Shown: positions 9,464 through 18,685, numbered from the stretch's first letter. The stretch: DNA of 64,000 nt from CAVPMN01 sp963706425 (GCA_963706425.1 CAVPMN010000001.1:744001-808000), one strand, 5' to 3'. Numbers and translations are program-made. The notes: generated by a model not told the origin, from the sequence alone.

Positions 9464-12206
9464 CGAGGCCACCACCGACCGACAGGGCGAGGCCGACGAC
9501 CAGCAGCAGTCCGATGGCGATGCCGGTGACGGGAAGCGTCCCGCTCGATCCCCCGCTCGACGCCGCCGCCGACTCTGCATCGACGTCGAACTCGTCGGTG
9601 GGTGCCACGGTCGTGGTCGTGGTGGTGGGGGCGGTGGTGGTGGTCGTGGGCACGGGCTCGCCGACCGTGGCGGGGAGCGACGCGTTCGACGCCGGCGCCT
9701 CGACGCCGCCGTAGACCGCCTGCACCGTCGCCCGATAGGACGCGCCGACCTCGGCACCGTCGAACACGAAGTTGGTGGCATCGCCGCCGACCTCGAACAC
9801 GCCCTCGGCGGCCGCGGTGGTGGCTGCAGTCTGCAAGCCGTCGCCTTCAGCAACCGCCGGCGGATCGACCGACTCGATCGCCACGCGATACGCAGTCGGC
9901 TGGCCGCCGGCGGGCGGGGCGGTCCAGGTGACGAGCAGGCCACCCGCCTGGTCGTCGGCACCGGTCACGTCGGTGGGGATGCGATCGGGTGCGTAGGTGC
10001 GGCACGGCTGGTTGCGCAGCGAGGGGCACGCGGGCAGGGTGGCCGGCACCGCAGGTGAGACGGCCGCGGGCAGCACGGGCAGCTGCACGCTCGAGGGCCG
10101 ACCGACCGAGTGGCCGACCTCGTTGACCGTGCCCGGCTCGCCGACGGGCTCGAACTCCCAGAACGGCTGATTGCCTCCGGGCGCTTCGATGTTGACCCGC
10201 AGCCGCGTGCCCGGCCGGAACACGTGCGCGAACGGGAACAGCGCCACCCGGAGCTGCTCGAACTCCCCTTGCGGCATGGGTGCGGCATCGGACTCGAGCA
10301 GCGTGTGGAAGGGCTCGAGCTCGGTCGACACCGCAGGATCGAGGGCGCGGGCCTCGGCCCGCAGCCAGCCGCTCTGCACATAACGCTCGGTGCCGTCGGG
10401 CCTCACCTCGGTGATGGTGACCTCGACGCCGGTGTCGGCCGCCTCCGTGCGCAGCCAGAGGTCGACGCTGCCCATCCCCGCGACTGCGGTGGTCTGGGTG
10501 AACGGCTCGGTGACGAAGCTGCGAGCCGACCCCTCGTCGAGCGTGTCCCAGTTGAGCTGAGCGCTCGCCTTCCAGATGGCCTCGGTCGACCCGCCGAACG
10601 TGCCGGCGCTCTTGGTGCCGGGGTCGTAGGTGTAGGACGACCTGCCTCGCGGCTCGTCGTCGGTGACCGTCGGCGCGCTGGACGAGAGCTTGCCGTCGGG
10701 CTGGAGGTACCAACGGGTGGTCTGCGCCTCGGGGATCGGCCAGTCGGCGTGCAGCGTCTCCGCGGTGCCGACCGGTGCGCCAGGCGTGGTGCCACCTGCG
10801 CCGTTCTCCCACAGGACCCGCACCTTCGGCTCGGCTTCGTACGCCGCGAGGGCGGTGGCGTAGCTGGCGAAGGCGTCGAAGCGATCGGGCTGGATGTTGA
10901 CCGGCGTGCCGAACAGCTGCAGGTAGATCGCTGGGGCACCGACTCGGACGAAGCTGTCGACCTTGGGGATGCGCTTGCCCACGTAGAAGTCGATGAACTC
11001 GGTCAGGCGCTGCAGCTGCTGAGGACCGAGCGGCTCGACATGGGTGCCGTTGGTGAGCGTGACCTTCAGAGGCACCGAGGGATCGAACTCGTCGATCATG
11101 GTCGAGAAGTGACCACCGGTCTGCTCGTCCTGGAAGCTGCCCGACAGGTAGACGGGCACCTGGATCTGATCGACGAACGTCCGCGGGGCCAGCGCGTCGA
11201 ACCGTGGCTCGTAGAAGTCGGTGCTCTGGATGAGGCCGAGCAGGTCGGCGCTCTGCAGGCGCATCTTCTGGTTGTCGGCGCACACGGTGTCGCCGGCGTC
11301 GATGAGGTCGCGAGCCCAACCCGACGCCGCGGGCTTGGCCCCGTTGACGCGGTCGGTTGCCCAATCGAGCGCGAAGCCGTCGTTGAGCAGACCCCCGGGG
11401 AACAGGGTGGAGCGCACCGTGTCGGCGATGACCGACACGGGGCTGATGGCCCGCAGGTGCGGCGGCTGGGTGGCGGCGACGAACAGTTGGCTGATGCCGG
11501 GATAGGAGATGCCGACCATGCCCACGTCGCCGTTCGACCAGGGCTGGCGGGCCACGGCTTCGATGACGTCGTAGCCGTCGGTCGACTGGAGCGTCTCGAA
11601 GTAGTCGAACGCACCACCCGAACAGGTCGTGCCCCGGACGTTGACGCCGACGACGATGTAGCCCTGGTAGCCGAACACCGCGGCCTCCTGGGGCACCTGG
11701 CCGGGCCTGCTCGGGTCGTAGCCCGAGTAGTCGACGAGGACCGGATAGGTCTGCGCAGGGTCGTAGTCCTCGGGTGGTGTGACGTTGACGCTCAGCAGCG
11801 TGCCGTCGCGGGTGGGCACGTAGCCGTAGCCGATGGGGATGTCGATGGCGTCGTAGAAGGCGCTGTCGGGATGGTCGGTGGGACCGGTGACCACGAGGCC
11901 GTCGGCGACTTCACCGTCTTGGCGGACCTGGTAGCCCGAGCCCACGGCGACCTCCCGGAAGAGGAAGCTGCCGAGCGAATCGGCCACGCCAGAGGCCACC
12001 ACGGCGTCACCGGCGTCGAGCAGTTCGACCGTCTCTCCGGGAACGAGGTCGACCACCCACACCTGGTTGATACTGCCGTGCGCCTCGAACGCCGGTGCGG
12101 CGCCGACGACCTCGTTCGCCGAGATCGTGAACAGCGATGCCATCACGACCGCCACTGCGACGACCGCGAGCGCGCGCTTCGTCCTCACCACCTGAGCACC
12201 TTGCAC
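9405..12206 (-). CDS. secreted CocE/NonD (S15) family hydrolase with LPxTG wall anchor
   Basis: 933-residue exported hydrolase of the X-Pro dipeptidyl-peptidase/CocE family. A signal peptide (TKRALAVVAVAVVMASLF...) is followed by a small domain and the alpha/beta hydrolase core with the nucleophile in VGISYPGISQ and a catalytic His in NGTHVEP. A C-terminal jelly-roll domain follows (VDLWLRTEA, LRVNIEAPGGNQPFW). A fibronectin-III-like stretch (LLVTWTAPPAGGQPTAYRVA), a Thr-rich linker and a sorting signal LPVTG with hydrophobic helix and basic tail (about residues 891-933) complete it. Start GTG 12206 has AAGGGG five bases upstream. It should be sortase-anchored to the wall, cleaving peptides or esters. 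No sortase gene is in this window. Confidence 0.88.
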   Translation of the reverse strand: MQGAQVVRTKRALAVVAVAVVMASLFTISANEVVGAAPAFEAHGSINQVWVVDLVPGETVELLDAGDAVVASGVADSLGSFLFREVAVGSGYQVRQDGEVADGLVVTGPTDHPDSAFYDAIDIPIGYGYVPTRDGTLLSVNVTPPEDYDPAQTYPVLVDYSGYDPSRPGQVPQEAAVFGYQGYIVVGVNVRGTTCSGGAFDYFETLQSTDGYDVIEAVARQPWSNGDVGMVGISYPGISQLFVAATQPPHLRAISPVSVIADTVRSTLFPGGLLNDGFALDWATDRVNGAKPAASGWARDLIDAGDTVCADNQKMRLQSADLLGLIQSTDFYEPRFDALAPRTFVDQIQVPVYLSGSFQDEQTGGHFSTMIDEFDPSVPLKVTLTNGTHVEPLGPQQLQRLTEFIDFYVGKRIPKVDSFVRVGAPAIYLQLFGTPVNIQPDRFDAFASYATALAAYEAEPKVRVLWENGAGGTTPGAPVGTAETLHADWPIPEAQTTRWYLQPDGKLSSSAPTVTDDEPRGRSSYTYDPGTKSAGTFGGSTEAIWKASAQLNWDTLDEGSARSFVTEPFTQTTAVAGMGSVDLWLRTEAADTGVEVTITEVRPDGTERYVQSGWLRAEARALDPAVSTELEPFHTLLESDAAPMPQGEFEQLRVALFPFAHVFRPGTRLRVNIEAPGGNQPFWEFEPVGEPGTVNEVGHSVGRPSSVQLPVLPAAVSPAVPATLPACPSLRNQPCRTYAPDRIPTDVTGADDQAGGLLVTWTAPPAGGQPTAYRVAIESVDPPAVAEGDGLQTAATTAAAEGVFEVGGDATNFVFDGAEVGASYRATVQAVYGGVEAPASNASLPATVGEPVPTTTTTAPTTTTTTVAPTDEFDVDAESAAASSGGSSGTLPVTGIAIGLLLVVGLALSVGGGLVSRAGRRAPTPDGDARSDR

Positions 12207-12316
12207 CGGTTCCCCTTCCCGTGGGCCGCGTGGCCGTGCACGCCGGCCGCCTGGCCGCCCACGGTAGCAACGACGACGGGGGGCACGTCGTCGCGACGGA
12301 ACGTAGGGTGAGGCTC

Positions 12317-13317
12317 ATGCGCGTTCGCCTCGAGCCCCAGGACGAGTACATGCACGAGCTCGGCCCAGAGCCGAACTTCAACGAGAGCATGTACTTCAAC
12401 GTCTACGACCCCGGCGCGCAGGTGGGGGCGTTCTTCCGGCTCGGCAACCGGGCCAACGAGGGTCGGGGCGAGATGACGATCTGCCTCTATCTCCCCGACG
12501 GCCGGGTCGCGTTCATGTACCAACGGCCCGAGGTGCACACCAACGATGCGTTCGACGCAGCGGGCATGCGCTTCGAGGTGGTCACGCCCTTCGAGGAGCT
12601 GAGGGTCTCCTACACGGGCAAGGTCGTGTTGCTCGAGCAGCCGTTGGAGATGGCCGACCCCCGCAAAGCGTTCACCGAGAACCCCTACGCCGACTGCGCG
12701 GCCGAGCTCACCTACTTCGGCACCAGCGCCATGTTCGGAGGCGAGCCGGAGGAGTCCCACGAGCGACCGGGTGAGGAGTTCGCCAAGGGCCACTACGAGC
12801 AGCTGGTGGCGGCCAAGGGCACCATCCGCGTCGGCGACCAACAGTGGGACATCGACGGCCACGGGCTGCGCGACCACTCGTGGGGCCCGCGCTACTGGCA
12901 GGCGCCGTGGTACTACCGGTGGCTCACCGCCAACTTCGGTCCCGACTTCGGCTTCATGGGCTCACGCATCGCCCGTCGCGACGCGAAGGGCACGCGGGCG
13001 GATTCGTCTGGGACGGCGACCAGATGGTGCCGTGTCACGACTTCGAGATCAGCACCGAGTGGGAAGGCGACGACCAGTACCACCGCACCATCCGGGCCGT
13101 GCTGCGCGCCAAGGACGCCTCGGGTACCGCACGAGAGTGGGGCGTGCGCGGCCGCGTGCTCAATCTGATCCCGCTGCGCAACCGACGTGACGGCCTGGTG
13201 ACCCGGATCTCCGAGGGGCTCACCGAATGGACGCTCGACGACGGGCGCGTCGGCTACGGCTGGTCGGAGTACCTCGATCAGATCATCGACGACGCCCCGG
13301 TGGGCATCGACGAGTAG
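12317..13317 (+). pseudogene. lipocalin-like/DUF7064-type protein interrupted by a frameshift
   Basis: About 333 residues if repaired. The first frame from ATG 12317 (MRVRLEPQDEYMHELGPEP...) carries the block DGHGLRDHSWGPRYWQAPWY, typical of a family of putative lipid or hydroxysteroid-related beta-barrel proteins found in actinobacteria. Near 12999 the reading moves to another frame, continuing as GGFVWDGDQMVPCHDFEIST and ending RISEGLTEWTLDDGRVGYGW...GIDE at 13317. One missing G in the GGG run of ACGCGGGCGG would restore TRGGFVWDG. Function unknown; sequence error or recent decay. Confidence 0.8.
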
Positions 13318-13412
13318 CACCACCTCGCCGCCAGGGCGAGTGCGGCCCCGTGCGATCCGGAGGAGACCAGGCAGCTCGGCTGGTCGACCCTCGTGGCTGC
13401 GACGAACGTTCG

Positions 13413-13450
13413 GGTGCCGGGCACTCGCCCCTCAACGAGCGCCCGGCACC
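13413..13450. terminator. hairpin between convergent genes
   Basis: GGTGCCGGGC...GCCCGGCACC with an inner CTCG/CGAG pair: a 15-bp stem with one mismatch and an 8-nt loop (CCCCTCAA). It lies between the convergent stops at 13317 and 13476, so it is probably a bidirectional terminator. No T-run follows. Confidence 0.7.
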
Positions 13451-13475
13451 TGAACACCTGTGCTGCCCGCGGCCT

Positions 13476-13787
13476 TCAGCCGGTCGGGCGCAGCACCTCC
13501 CGCCACCGATTGCGATGGCCCCGCCAGGCCGGCCCCGGTGCGAAGTCGACGCCATAGGTCATGGGCCGAGGAGCGACGATCGCCGAGAGCACCGGCGTCA
13601 ACTCGGCCGTCAGCAGATCGCCGGCCAGCCATGGGTTGCGCCGGGCCCGGTCGAGCGCCATCTGCGCGTCGAGCATCGCCCGATCAAAGGCGTCCGGCCG
13701 CGCCGCCGGGTCGAGCCGGTCAACCAGGTCGAGCAGGACGGCGCCACCATGCGTGGTGTCGATGCGGGCCATGGCGCCCACTATCAC
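13476..13787 (-). CDS. hypothetical protein (98-103 aa)
   Basis: Not recognised. Helical, soluble protein: the body reads MARIDTTHGGAVLLDLVDRL onward and ends WREVLRPTG. Two starts are possible, GTG at 13787 and ATG at 13772; neither has a strong ribosome site. It is divergent from the TetR gene, about 110 nt apart across an AT-rich region with an inverted repeat, so it might be controlled with that gene. No domain assigned. Confidence 0.5.
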   Translation of the reverse strand: MIVGAMARIDTTHGGAVLLDLVDRLDPAARPDAFDRAMLDAQMALDRARRNPWLAGDLLTAELTPVLSAIVAPRPMTYGVDFAPGPAWRGHRNRWREVLRPTG

Positions 13788-13827
13788 GCTCCGTGGCCGT
13801 AACCGGCAATAGGTCGTTCAACTCTAT

Positions 13828-13842
13828 TGATTCGAAGAATCA
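13828..13842. promoter_or_regulatory. inverted repeat TGATTC-GAA-GAATCA, possible regulator site
   Basis: Perfect 6-bp arms with a 3-nt spacer in an AT-rich stretch upstream of the TetR-type gene. Two further GATTC half-sites follow at 13855 and 13863 in direct orientation. It is placed to act on the promoters of the TetR gene and the divergent hypothetical gene. Confidence 0.45.
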
Positions 13843-13896
13843 TGGGGTTTCAACGATTCATAGATTCTGATCGGGCAAAGGAGTACGTTTGACGAC

Positions 13897-14526
13897 ATGA
13901 GCGACGAGGCGGCGGTCGCCCAGCCGGGAGCACCAACCCAACCAGCGGCACTCACCAAGGGCGAGCGCACCCGGCAGCGTCTCCTCGAGCTGGCGGTCGA
14001 GCGGTTCGGGGCGCGCGGCTACCGATCGACCTCGGTGTCCGAGATCGCCCGCGCCGCGGGCCTCACCCAGGCGGCCGCCTACGCCTACTTCCCGAGCAAA
14101 GAAGCGCTGTTCGATGCGGCAGTCGACATCGACGCCACCGCCCTCGTCGCGGAGACCGAGCAGCGGACCGCCGACGTCGAGGCCCGTCAGCTGGTGCCCA
14201 TGTTGCTCATGTTGTTCCTCGGGGCCCTCGATCGCCATCCGCTGGTGAAGCGGGTGCTCAGCGGGCAGGAGCCCGACGCCCTGGCCCGGCTCATCGATCT
14301 CCCCGTGCTCGGGCGGCTCACCGGCGAGATCGCCGACGCGGTCCGCACCGCCCAGGGACGCGGCGAGGTCCGCACCGACATCGACGCCGATCTTTTCGCC
14401 AGCGGAGCCGAGGCGCTCGTGCTCAGCCTGCTGCTGAGCGTGAGCCAGGTCGGCTCGTCCACCCAGAGCCGCCGCCAACTCGGCGTGCTCACCATCTTCG
14501 ACGCTGCTCTGCGCCCGCCCGACTGA
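13897..14526 (+). CDS. TetR/AcrR-family transcriptional regulator
   Basis: 209-residue TetR-type repressor. The N-terminal helix-turn-helix covers about residues 30-70 (VSEIARAAGLTQAAAYAYF followed by PSKEALFDAAVD), preceded by KGERTRQRLLELAVERFG. The helical ligand domain is not characterised. AAAGGAG lies 13 nt before the ATG. A perfect 21-nt palindrome sits between its stop and the carotenoid oxygenase gene, so it most likely represses that gene. Confidence 0.88.
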   Translation: MSDEAAVAQPGAPTQPAALTKGERTRQRLLELAVERFGARGYRSTSVSEIARAAGLTQAAAYAYFPSKEALFDAAVDIDATALVAETEQRTADVEARQLVPMLLMLFLGALDRHPLVKRVLSGQEPDALARLIDLPVLGRLTGEIADAVRTAQGRGEVRTDIDADLFASGAEALVLSLLLSVSQVGSSTQSRRQLGVLTIFDAALRPPD

Positions 14527-14542
14527 CCGGCCAGGGTGCGCT

Positions 14543-14563
14543 ACGGTGAACGGTGTTCACCGT
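14543..14563. promoter_or_regulatory. palindromic operator ACGGTGAAC-GGT-GTTCACCGT
   Basis: Perfect 9-bp inverted repeat with 3-nt spacer, 16 nt after the TetR stop and 41 nt before the oxygenase start. The GTGAAC-N3-GTTCAC form is typical of TetR-family operators; binding by the neighbouring TetR is an inference. Confidence 0.75.
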
Positions 14564-14604
14564 CAGTGAGCGAGGGCCCGAGCGTGGCCGGACAGGGGGT
14601 GGTC

Positions 14605-16008
14605 ATGACGGTCATCGGACGTGAGCCGGCCTTGAGTCCGGCCACCTGGGGCAACGTGGCTCCGATCACCGACGAGCTCGATGTCGACGAGCTGGCCGTC
14701 ACCGGCCGGATCCCTCTCGAGTTGCGGGGCACCTATGTCCGCAACGGGTTCAACCAGGCCTTCCCCCCGATCGGCCGCTACCACCTGTTCGACGGCGACG
14801 GCATGTTGCACGCGGTGGACCTGCGTGACGGCCAGGCCCGCTATCGCAATCGCTACATCGAGAGCAAGGGCCTGCTCGCCGAGCGGCGCGCCGGCCGGGC
14901 CCTCTTCGGCGGTCTCAGCACCTTCGTGATGCCCGATCCCGAGGTGATGGCCGAGGTCGGCATGCTGAAGAACACGGCCAACACCCACATCATCCGACAC
15001 GCCGGGCGGCTGCTCGCCCTGCTGGAGGCATGCCCACCCACCGAGGTCACGGCGTCGCTCGACACCGTCGGCGAGTACGACTTCGACGGCCGCCTGGTCG
15101 GGGCGATGACCGCGCACCCCAAGATCGACCCGGTCACCGGGGAGATGGTGTTCTTCGGCTACGCCCCGTTCCCACCGTTCCTCCGGTTCCACGTGGCCGA
15201 CGCGGCCGGCACCCTCATCCGCAGCGTCGACCTCGACCTGCCCCGCGCCGTGATGATGCACGACTTCGTCGTCACGGAGCGCTTTGCGATCTTCTTCGAC
15301 CTGCCGGCGATCTTCGACGTCGAGGGAGCGCTGGCCGGCGGGCCGATCGTGTCGTGGCAACCCGAGCACGGGGCGCGGATCGGCGTGCTGCCTCGCGACG
15401 GCTCGGCCACCGACCTCCGGTGGTTCGAGATCGACCCGTGCCATGTCTTCCACTTCGTCAACGGGTGGGACGACGACGACCAGATCGTCGTCGACGGCTG
15501 CCGCGCCCCACGCCTGGCGATTGGCTTCGGCGACTCACCGCAGGAACGGTCAGAGGGGCCTCACCTGCATCGCTGGACGGTCGATCTGGCGGCCGGGAAG
15601 GTCCGCGAGGAGCCGCTCACCGATCGCTCGGGTGACTTCCCTCGCATCAACGACGCGTGGGCCACCCAGCGGGCGCGCTATGGCTACCTCGGCGATGCCG
15701 TCCGATGGGACGAGGTGCCTGCGCAGTTCACCGGGCTCGCGAAGTACGACCTGCACACCGGTGACGTGGTCGTCCACCGCTACGGCGATCGCTTCGAGGC
15801 CGGTGAGCCGGTGTTCGCGGCCCATCCCGATCGCAGCGGCGAAGACGACGGCTGGATCCTCCAGTTCGTCTACGACCGAGAGACCGAGAGCTCCGATCTC
15901 GTGATCCACGATGCGCGCGACATCGAGGGCGAGCCCACCGCGCGCGTCCACCTCCCGCGGCGAGTGCCCTTCGGTGCTCACGGCAACTGGATGGCCGACG
16001 CCACATAA
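14605..16008 (+). CDS. carotenoid oxygenase family protein
   Basis: 467-residue non-haem iron dioxygenase of the carotenoid cleavage (RPE65/ACO) family, which cleaves double bonds in apocarotenoids, stilbenes or lignin-type compounds. Four iron-binding histidines can be placed: TAHPKIDP, VMMHDFVVT, CHVFHFVNGW and PFGAHGNW. The opening block PLELRGTYVRNGFNQAFPP and the HLFDGDGMLHAV block are standard. ATG 14605 is chosen because AGGGGG lies just upstream and the longer frame has no such site. It is probably controlled by the upstream TetR through the palindrome at 14543. Substrate unknown. Confidence 0.9.
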   Translation: MTVIGREPALSPATWGNVAPITDELDVDELAVTGRIPLELRGTYVRNGFNQAFPPIGRYHLFDGDGMLHAVDLRDGQARYRNRYIESKGLLAERRAGRALFGGLSTFVMPDPEVMAEVGMLKNTANTHIIRHAGRLLALLEACPPTEVTASLDTVGEYDFDGRLVGAMTAHPKIDPVTGEMVFFGYAPFPPFLRFHVADAAGTLIRSVDLDLPRAVMMHDFVVTERFAIFFDLPAIFDVEGALAGGPIVSWQPEHGARIGVLPRDGSATDLRWFEIDPCHVFHFVNGWDDDDQIVVDGCRAPRLAIGFGDSPQERSEGPHLHRWTVDLAAGKVREEPLTDRSGDFPRINDAWATQRARYGYLGDAVRWDEVPAQFTGLAKYDLHTGDVVVHRYGDRFEAGEPVFAAHPDRSGEDDGWILQFVYDRETESSDLVIHDARDIEGEPTARVHLPRRVPFGAHGNWMADAT

Positions 16009-16015
16009 TGAGGAG

Positions 16016-16891
16016 ATGGCCTCCGCCGTCGAACACGTCCTGAAGCTCGGCGACGGACGGCGGCTCGGATGGACCGACTACGGAGATCCGGACGGCGTGG
16101 CGGTCATCAGCTGTCACGGCGGCCTGGTCTGCCGTCACGACGTGGCCTCGGCCGATGCCACGGCCAAGGAGATGGGCGTGCGGCTCATCTCACCGGATCG
16201 GCCCGGCATCGGGCTGTCCGACCGTCGCCGTGGCCGGCGCACGGTCGACTGGGCGGCCGATGTCGACGAGCTGACTCGCCGGCTCGAGATCGGTCGCTAC
16301 GCGGTGCTGGGATGGTCGCTCGGCGGGCAGTTCGCCCTGGCGATCGGGGCACGACTGCCCGATCGGGTGTCGCGGGTCGCCGTGATCGCCGGCTGTCCCC
16401 CGCTCGACGACCCGGCCATGTTCGCCGCGCTCAACCGGGTCGATCGCACGTTGAGTCGGCTCTCGCACCGGGCCCGGCCGGCGGCCCGCGCGGTGTTCGC
16501 CCTCATGGGCCGCAACGCCCAGCGATCGCCGAAGCGGTTCGCGGCGCGGTCGGCCAAGTCGATGCCGGCGAGCGATCGGGCCGTGCTGCTGCGCGACGAG
16601 GGCGTGGCGTTCAGCGCCGCGGTGGCCGAGGGCATGCGCCAGCCGAACGGCGTGGTCGACGACTACCGGGCGTTCACCGGTCCGTGGGGGTTCGCACCCG
16701 AGGACGTGCACGTGGCGGTGCGCCTCTGGTGGGGTGAGGACGACACGCTGGTCTCGAAGACCCTCACCGACGAGCTGGTGCGCCGGCTGCCGCACGTCGA
16801 GCTCACCCAGGTCCGCAACGCCGGCCACTTCTTGGCCGTCGACCGCTGGGCCGACGTGCTCGGCGATCTCGGTCGCTCGCTGGCTCCCTGA
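16016..16891 (+). CDS. alpha/beta hydrolase
   Basis: 291-residue alpha/beta hydrolase. Oxyanion region ISCHGGLVCRHD, nucleophile elbow LGWSLGGQFA (Ser), acid in WWGEDDTLV and catalytic His in NAGHFLAVD are all present, with a helical cap in the middle. The start ATG lies 8 nt after the oxygenase stop and is directly preceded by GAGGAG, so it is probably in the same transcript and might process an oxygenase product. Substrate unknown. Confidence 0.87.
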   Translation: MASAVEHVLKLGDGRRLGWTDYGDPDGVAVISCHGGLVCRHDVASADATAKEMGVRLISPDRPGIGLSDRRRGRRTVDWAADVDELTRRLEIGRYAVLGWSLGGQFALAIGARLPDRVSRVAVIAGCPPLDDPAMFAALNRVDRTLSRLSHRARPAARAVFALMGRNAQRSPKRFAARSAKSMPASDRAVLLRDEGVAFSAAVAEGMRQPNGVVDDYRAFTGPWGFAPEDVHVAVRLWWGEDDTLVSKTLTDELVRRLPHVELTQVRNAGHFLAVDRWADVLGDLGRSLAP

Positions 16892-16894
16892 CAG

Positions 16895-16931
16895 GCGCTG
16901 ACCTCAGCCGCCGGGCGAGCGCGGTCAGCGC
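16895..16931. terminator. hairpin between convergent genes
   Basis: GCGCTGACC (16895-16903) pairs with GGTCAGCGC (16923-16931) around a GC-rich 19-nt loop, between the convergent stops at 16891 and 16939. Likely shared terminator. Confidence 0.65.
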
Positions 16932-16938
16932 GGCTCGC

Positions 16939-17904
16939 TCAGGCGGGTGACAGGTCGCGGATGGCCTGGCGCTGGTCGACCCCGGGGAACGGCAAGATGG
17001 CCAACGCGGGAGTGGTGACACCATTGGCCACATAGCGCTGCACGTGCTCGCGGCAGGCCTCCGGCGGCCCGTGCACGATGAGCTGATCGACGAGCGAGTC
17101 GGGGATCTCGTCGAGGGCGGCCTTGCGATCGCCTTCCTTCCACTTCGACCACATGCCGGCGAGCTCGTCGCCCCGACCGAGCCACTCGTGGAACTTGGCA
17201 TAGACCGGCACGTTCAGATACGCGGCGATGGCGAACTTGCCGAACCCGCGTGCGGTCTCGGCGTCGACCCCAGGCGCCACGAAGATGCGCGCCACGATCT
17301 CCTTGTCGGCCCCGAAGGCGCGCACGATCGGCGCGACGGTGGCCACGTCGTCGGCCGACAACCAGTTGATGATCGCGCCGTCGCCCTCGCGACCAGCGAG
17401 CTTCAACATCCCCTCCCGCAGGGCCGCCACGAGGATCGGCACCGGCTGCTCGGGCACCACGCCCAAGCGAAAGCCGCTCACCGTGAAGCTGTCGTAGGTC
17501 TCCTTCACCTTCTCGCCGGTGAGGGCGACCCGCAGGAAGCGCACCATGTCGCGCACCCGCTGATAGGGATCCTCGAACGGGATGCCGTTCCACCGCTGCA
17601 CGATCACATCGGACGAGGTGCCGAGGCCCAGCACGAAGCGACCGGGAGCGGCCTGCGCCAGCGAGGCGACCGACTGGGCCATGCATGCCGGGCCCCGGGT
17701 GAAGGCGGGCACGATGGCCGTGCCCAGCCGCAGCGTGGGCGCCCACACCGACGCGAGGGCGAGGGGCGTGAACGCGTCGGCACCATCGGCCTCGGCAGAC
17801 CACACGTCGGTGTAGCCGAGGTCGACCAGCTCTTCGATCCACTCGCGCTGCTCGTGCAGGGGCACCTTGTCGAACGGGATGGTCATGCCGTAGCGGGCAG
17901 TCAT
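16939..17904 (-). CDS. LLM-class F420-dependent oxidoreductase
   Basis: 321-residue luciferase-like TIM-barrel oxidoreductase, probably F420-dependent. Family blocks: EELVDLGYTDVWSAEADG, LRLGTAIVPAFTRGP, PGRFVLGLGTSS, and PVPILVAALREGMLKLAG. It ends with a typical late region (VHGPPEACREHVQRYVANG). It starts 4 nt after the stop of the thioesterase-like gene on the same strand, so the two form an operon. Substrate unknown. Confidence 0.87.
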   Translation of the reverse strand: MTARYGMTIPFDKVPLHEQREWIEELVDLGYTDVWSAEADGADAFTPLALASVWAPTLRLGTAIVPAFTRGPACMAQSVASLAQAAPGRFVLGLGTSSDVIVQRWNGIPFEDPYQRVRDMVRFLRVALTGEKVKETYDSFTVSGFRLGVVPEQPVPILVAALREGMLKLAGREGDGAIINWLSADDVATVAPIVRAFGADKEIVARIFVAPGVDAETARGFGKFAIAAYLNVPVYAKFHEWLGRGDELAGMWSKWKEGDRKAALDEIPDSLVDQLIVHGPPEACREHVQRYVANGVTTPALAILPFPGVDQRQAIRDLSPA

Positions 17905-17908
17905 GGAG

Positions 17909-18685
17909 TCACTCCTCTTTCCAGAGACGGATGATGGCCGACTGGCTGGCGGTGGCCATCAAGGTGCCGTCCTCGGCCCAGAGATGGACGACGCCGTGAC
18001 CGAAGCCGTGGTTCACCAGATCGATGCGGATGTCGACGAGCACCCACTCGGTGTCGACCACGTTGGCGACCCGAAGCGTGTTGTCGAGGCTGTTGCTCGA
18101 GATCTCGGCCTTGATGGTCTCGCCGAGACCGAGCGGCACGTAGTCGCCGAGCACGGCGAGCGACGACGCCGAGACGCCGAGCAGGTCGGGCATGCGGGTC
18201 CACACGGCGGTGCGGCCGTTGGCGCCATCGCGCAGGGCCCATCGCTGGTCGAGTCGTTGCATGATCGACTCCGCCACCACCCGACGCGGCTCGCGCTGCG
18301 GGCAGTCGTCGGGCGGAGGCACATGGGGGCGCTCGGCCCACTGGCCGTGCTCGGCGAAGGGCCGGCTGCCGAGCGCGGCGTTGACCGTGAGGATCTCGGT
18401 GCTCACCACGTGACCGGTCGCCCGCGCCTGGGTGGTGTTGCGACCCGACGACGCCACTGTGACGTCGATGTCGAGGACATCGGGCGGGCGGGCGAACGAC
18501 AGGTACTGCGCCGTGGCCCAGATGACCGGCCGTTGCGTGCTGGCCTCCATCGCCTCGATGGCCGCGCCCAACCCGCACCCGCCGAACAAGAAGTTGCCGC
18601 CCGCGGAGATGCCCGGCACCACCGGCAGGCACCAGCGCATGGGGTTGTGGGTGGCCTGCAGGCCGAGCCACTCGCGTGCGTCCAT
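17909..18685 (-). CDS. acyl-CoA thioesterase-like protein (TesB/hotdog type)
   Basis: 258-residue protein with a double hotdog-like arrangement. The first half carries GGNFLFGGCGLGAAIEAM (hotdog helix) and the strand QYLSFARPPDVLDIDVTV; the second half carries LGDYVPLGLGETIKAEISSN and ends WVLVDIRIDLV...GTLMATASQSAII, the usual last strands of TesB-like thioesterases, which hydrolyse acyl-CoA. The ATG is chosen at 18685 since no homologous sequence is visible further upstream. It is first in an operon with the LLM oxidoreductase and divergent from the amidase gene. Confidence 0.78.
   Translation of the reverse strand: MDAREWLGLQATHNPMRWCLPVVPGISAGGNFLFGGCGLGAAIEAMEASTQRPVIWATAQYLSFARPPDVLDIDVTVASSGRNTTQARATGHVVSTEILTVNAALGSRPFAEHGQWAERPHVPPPDDCPQREPRRVVAESIMQRLDQRWALRDGANGRTAVWTRMPDLLGVSASSLAVLGDYVPLGLGETIKAEISSNSLDNTLRVANVVDTEWVLVDIRIDLVNHGFGHGVVHLWAEDGTLMATASQSAIIRLWKEE

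Noticed and set aside
10110..12311. 733-residue plus-strand open frame
   Set aside because: Antisense shadow of the S15-type hydrolase gene; composition is Arg/Gly/Val-rich nonsense and no family motif is present.
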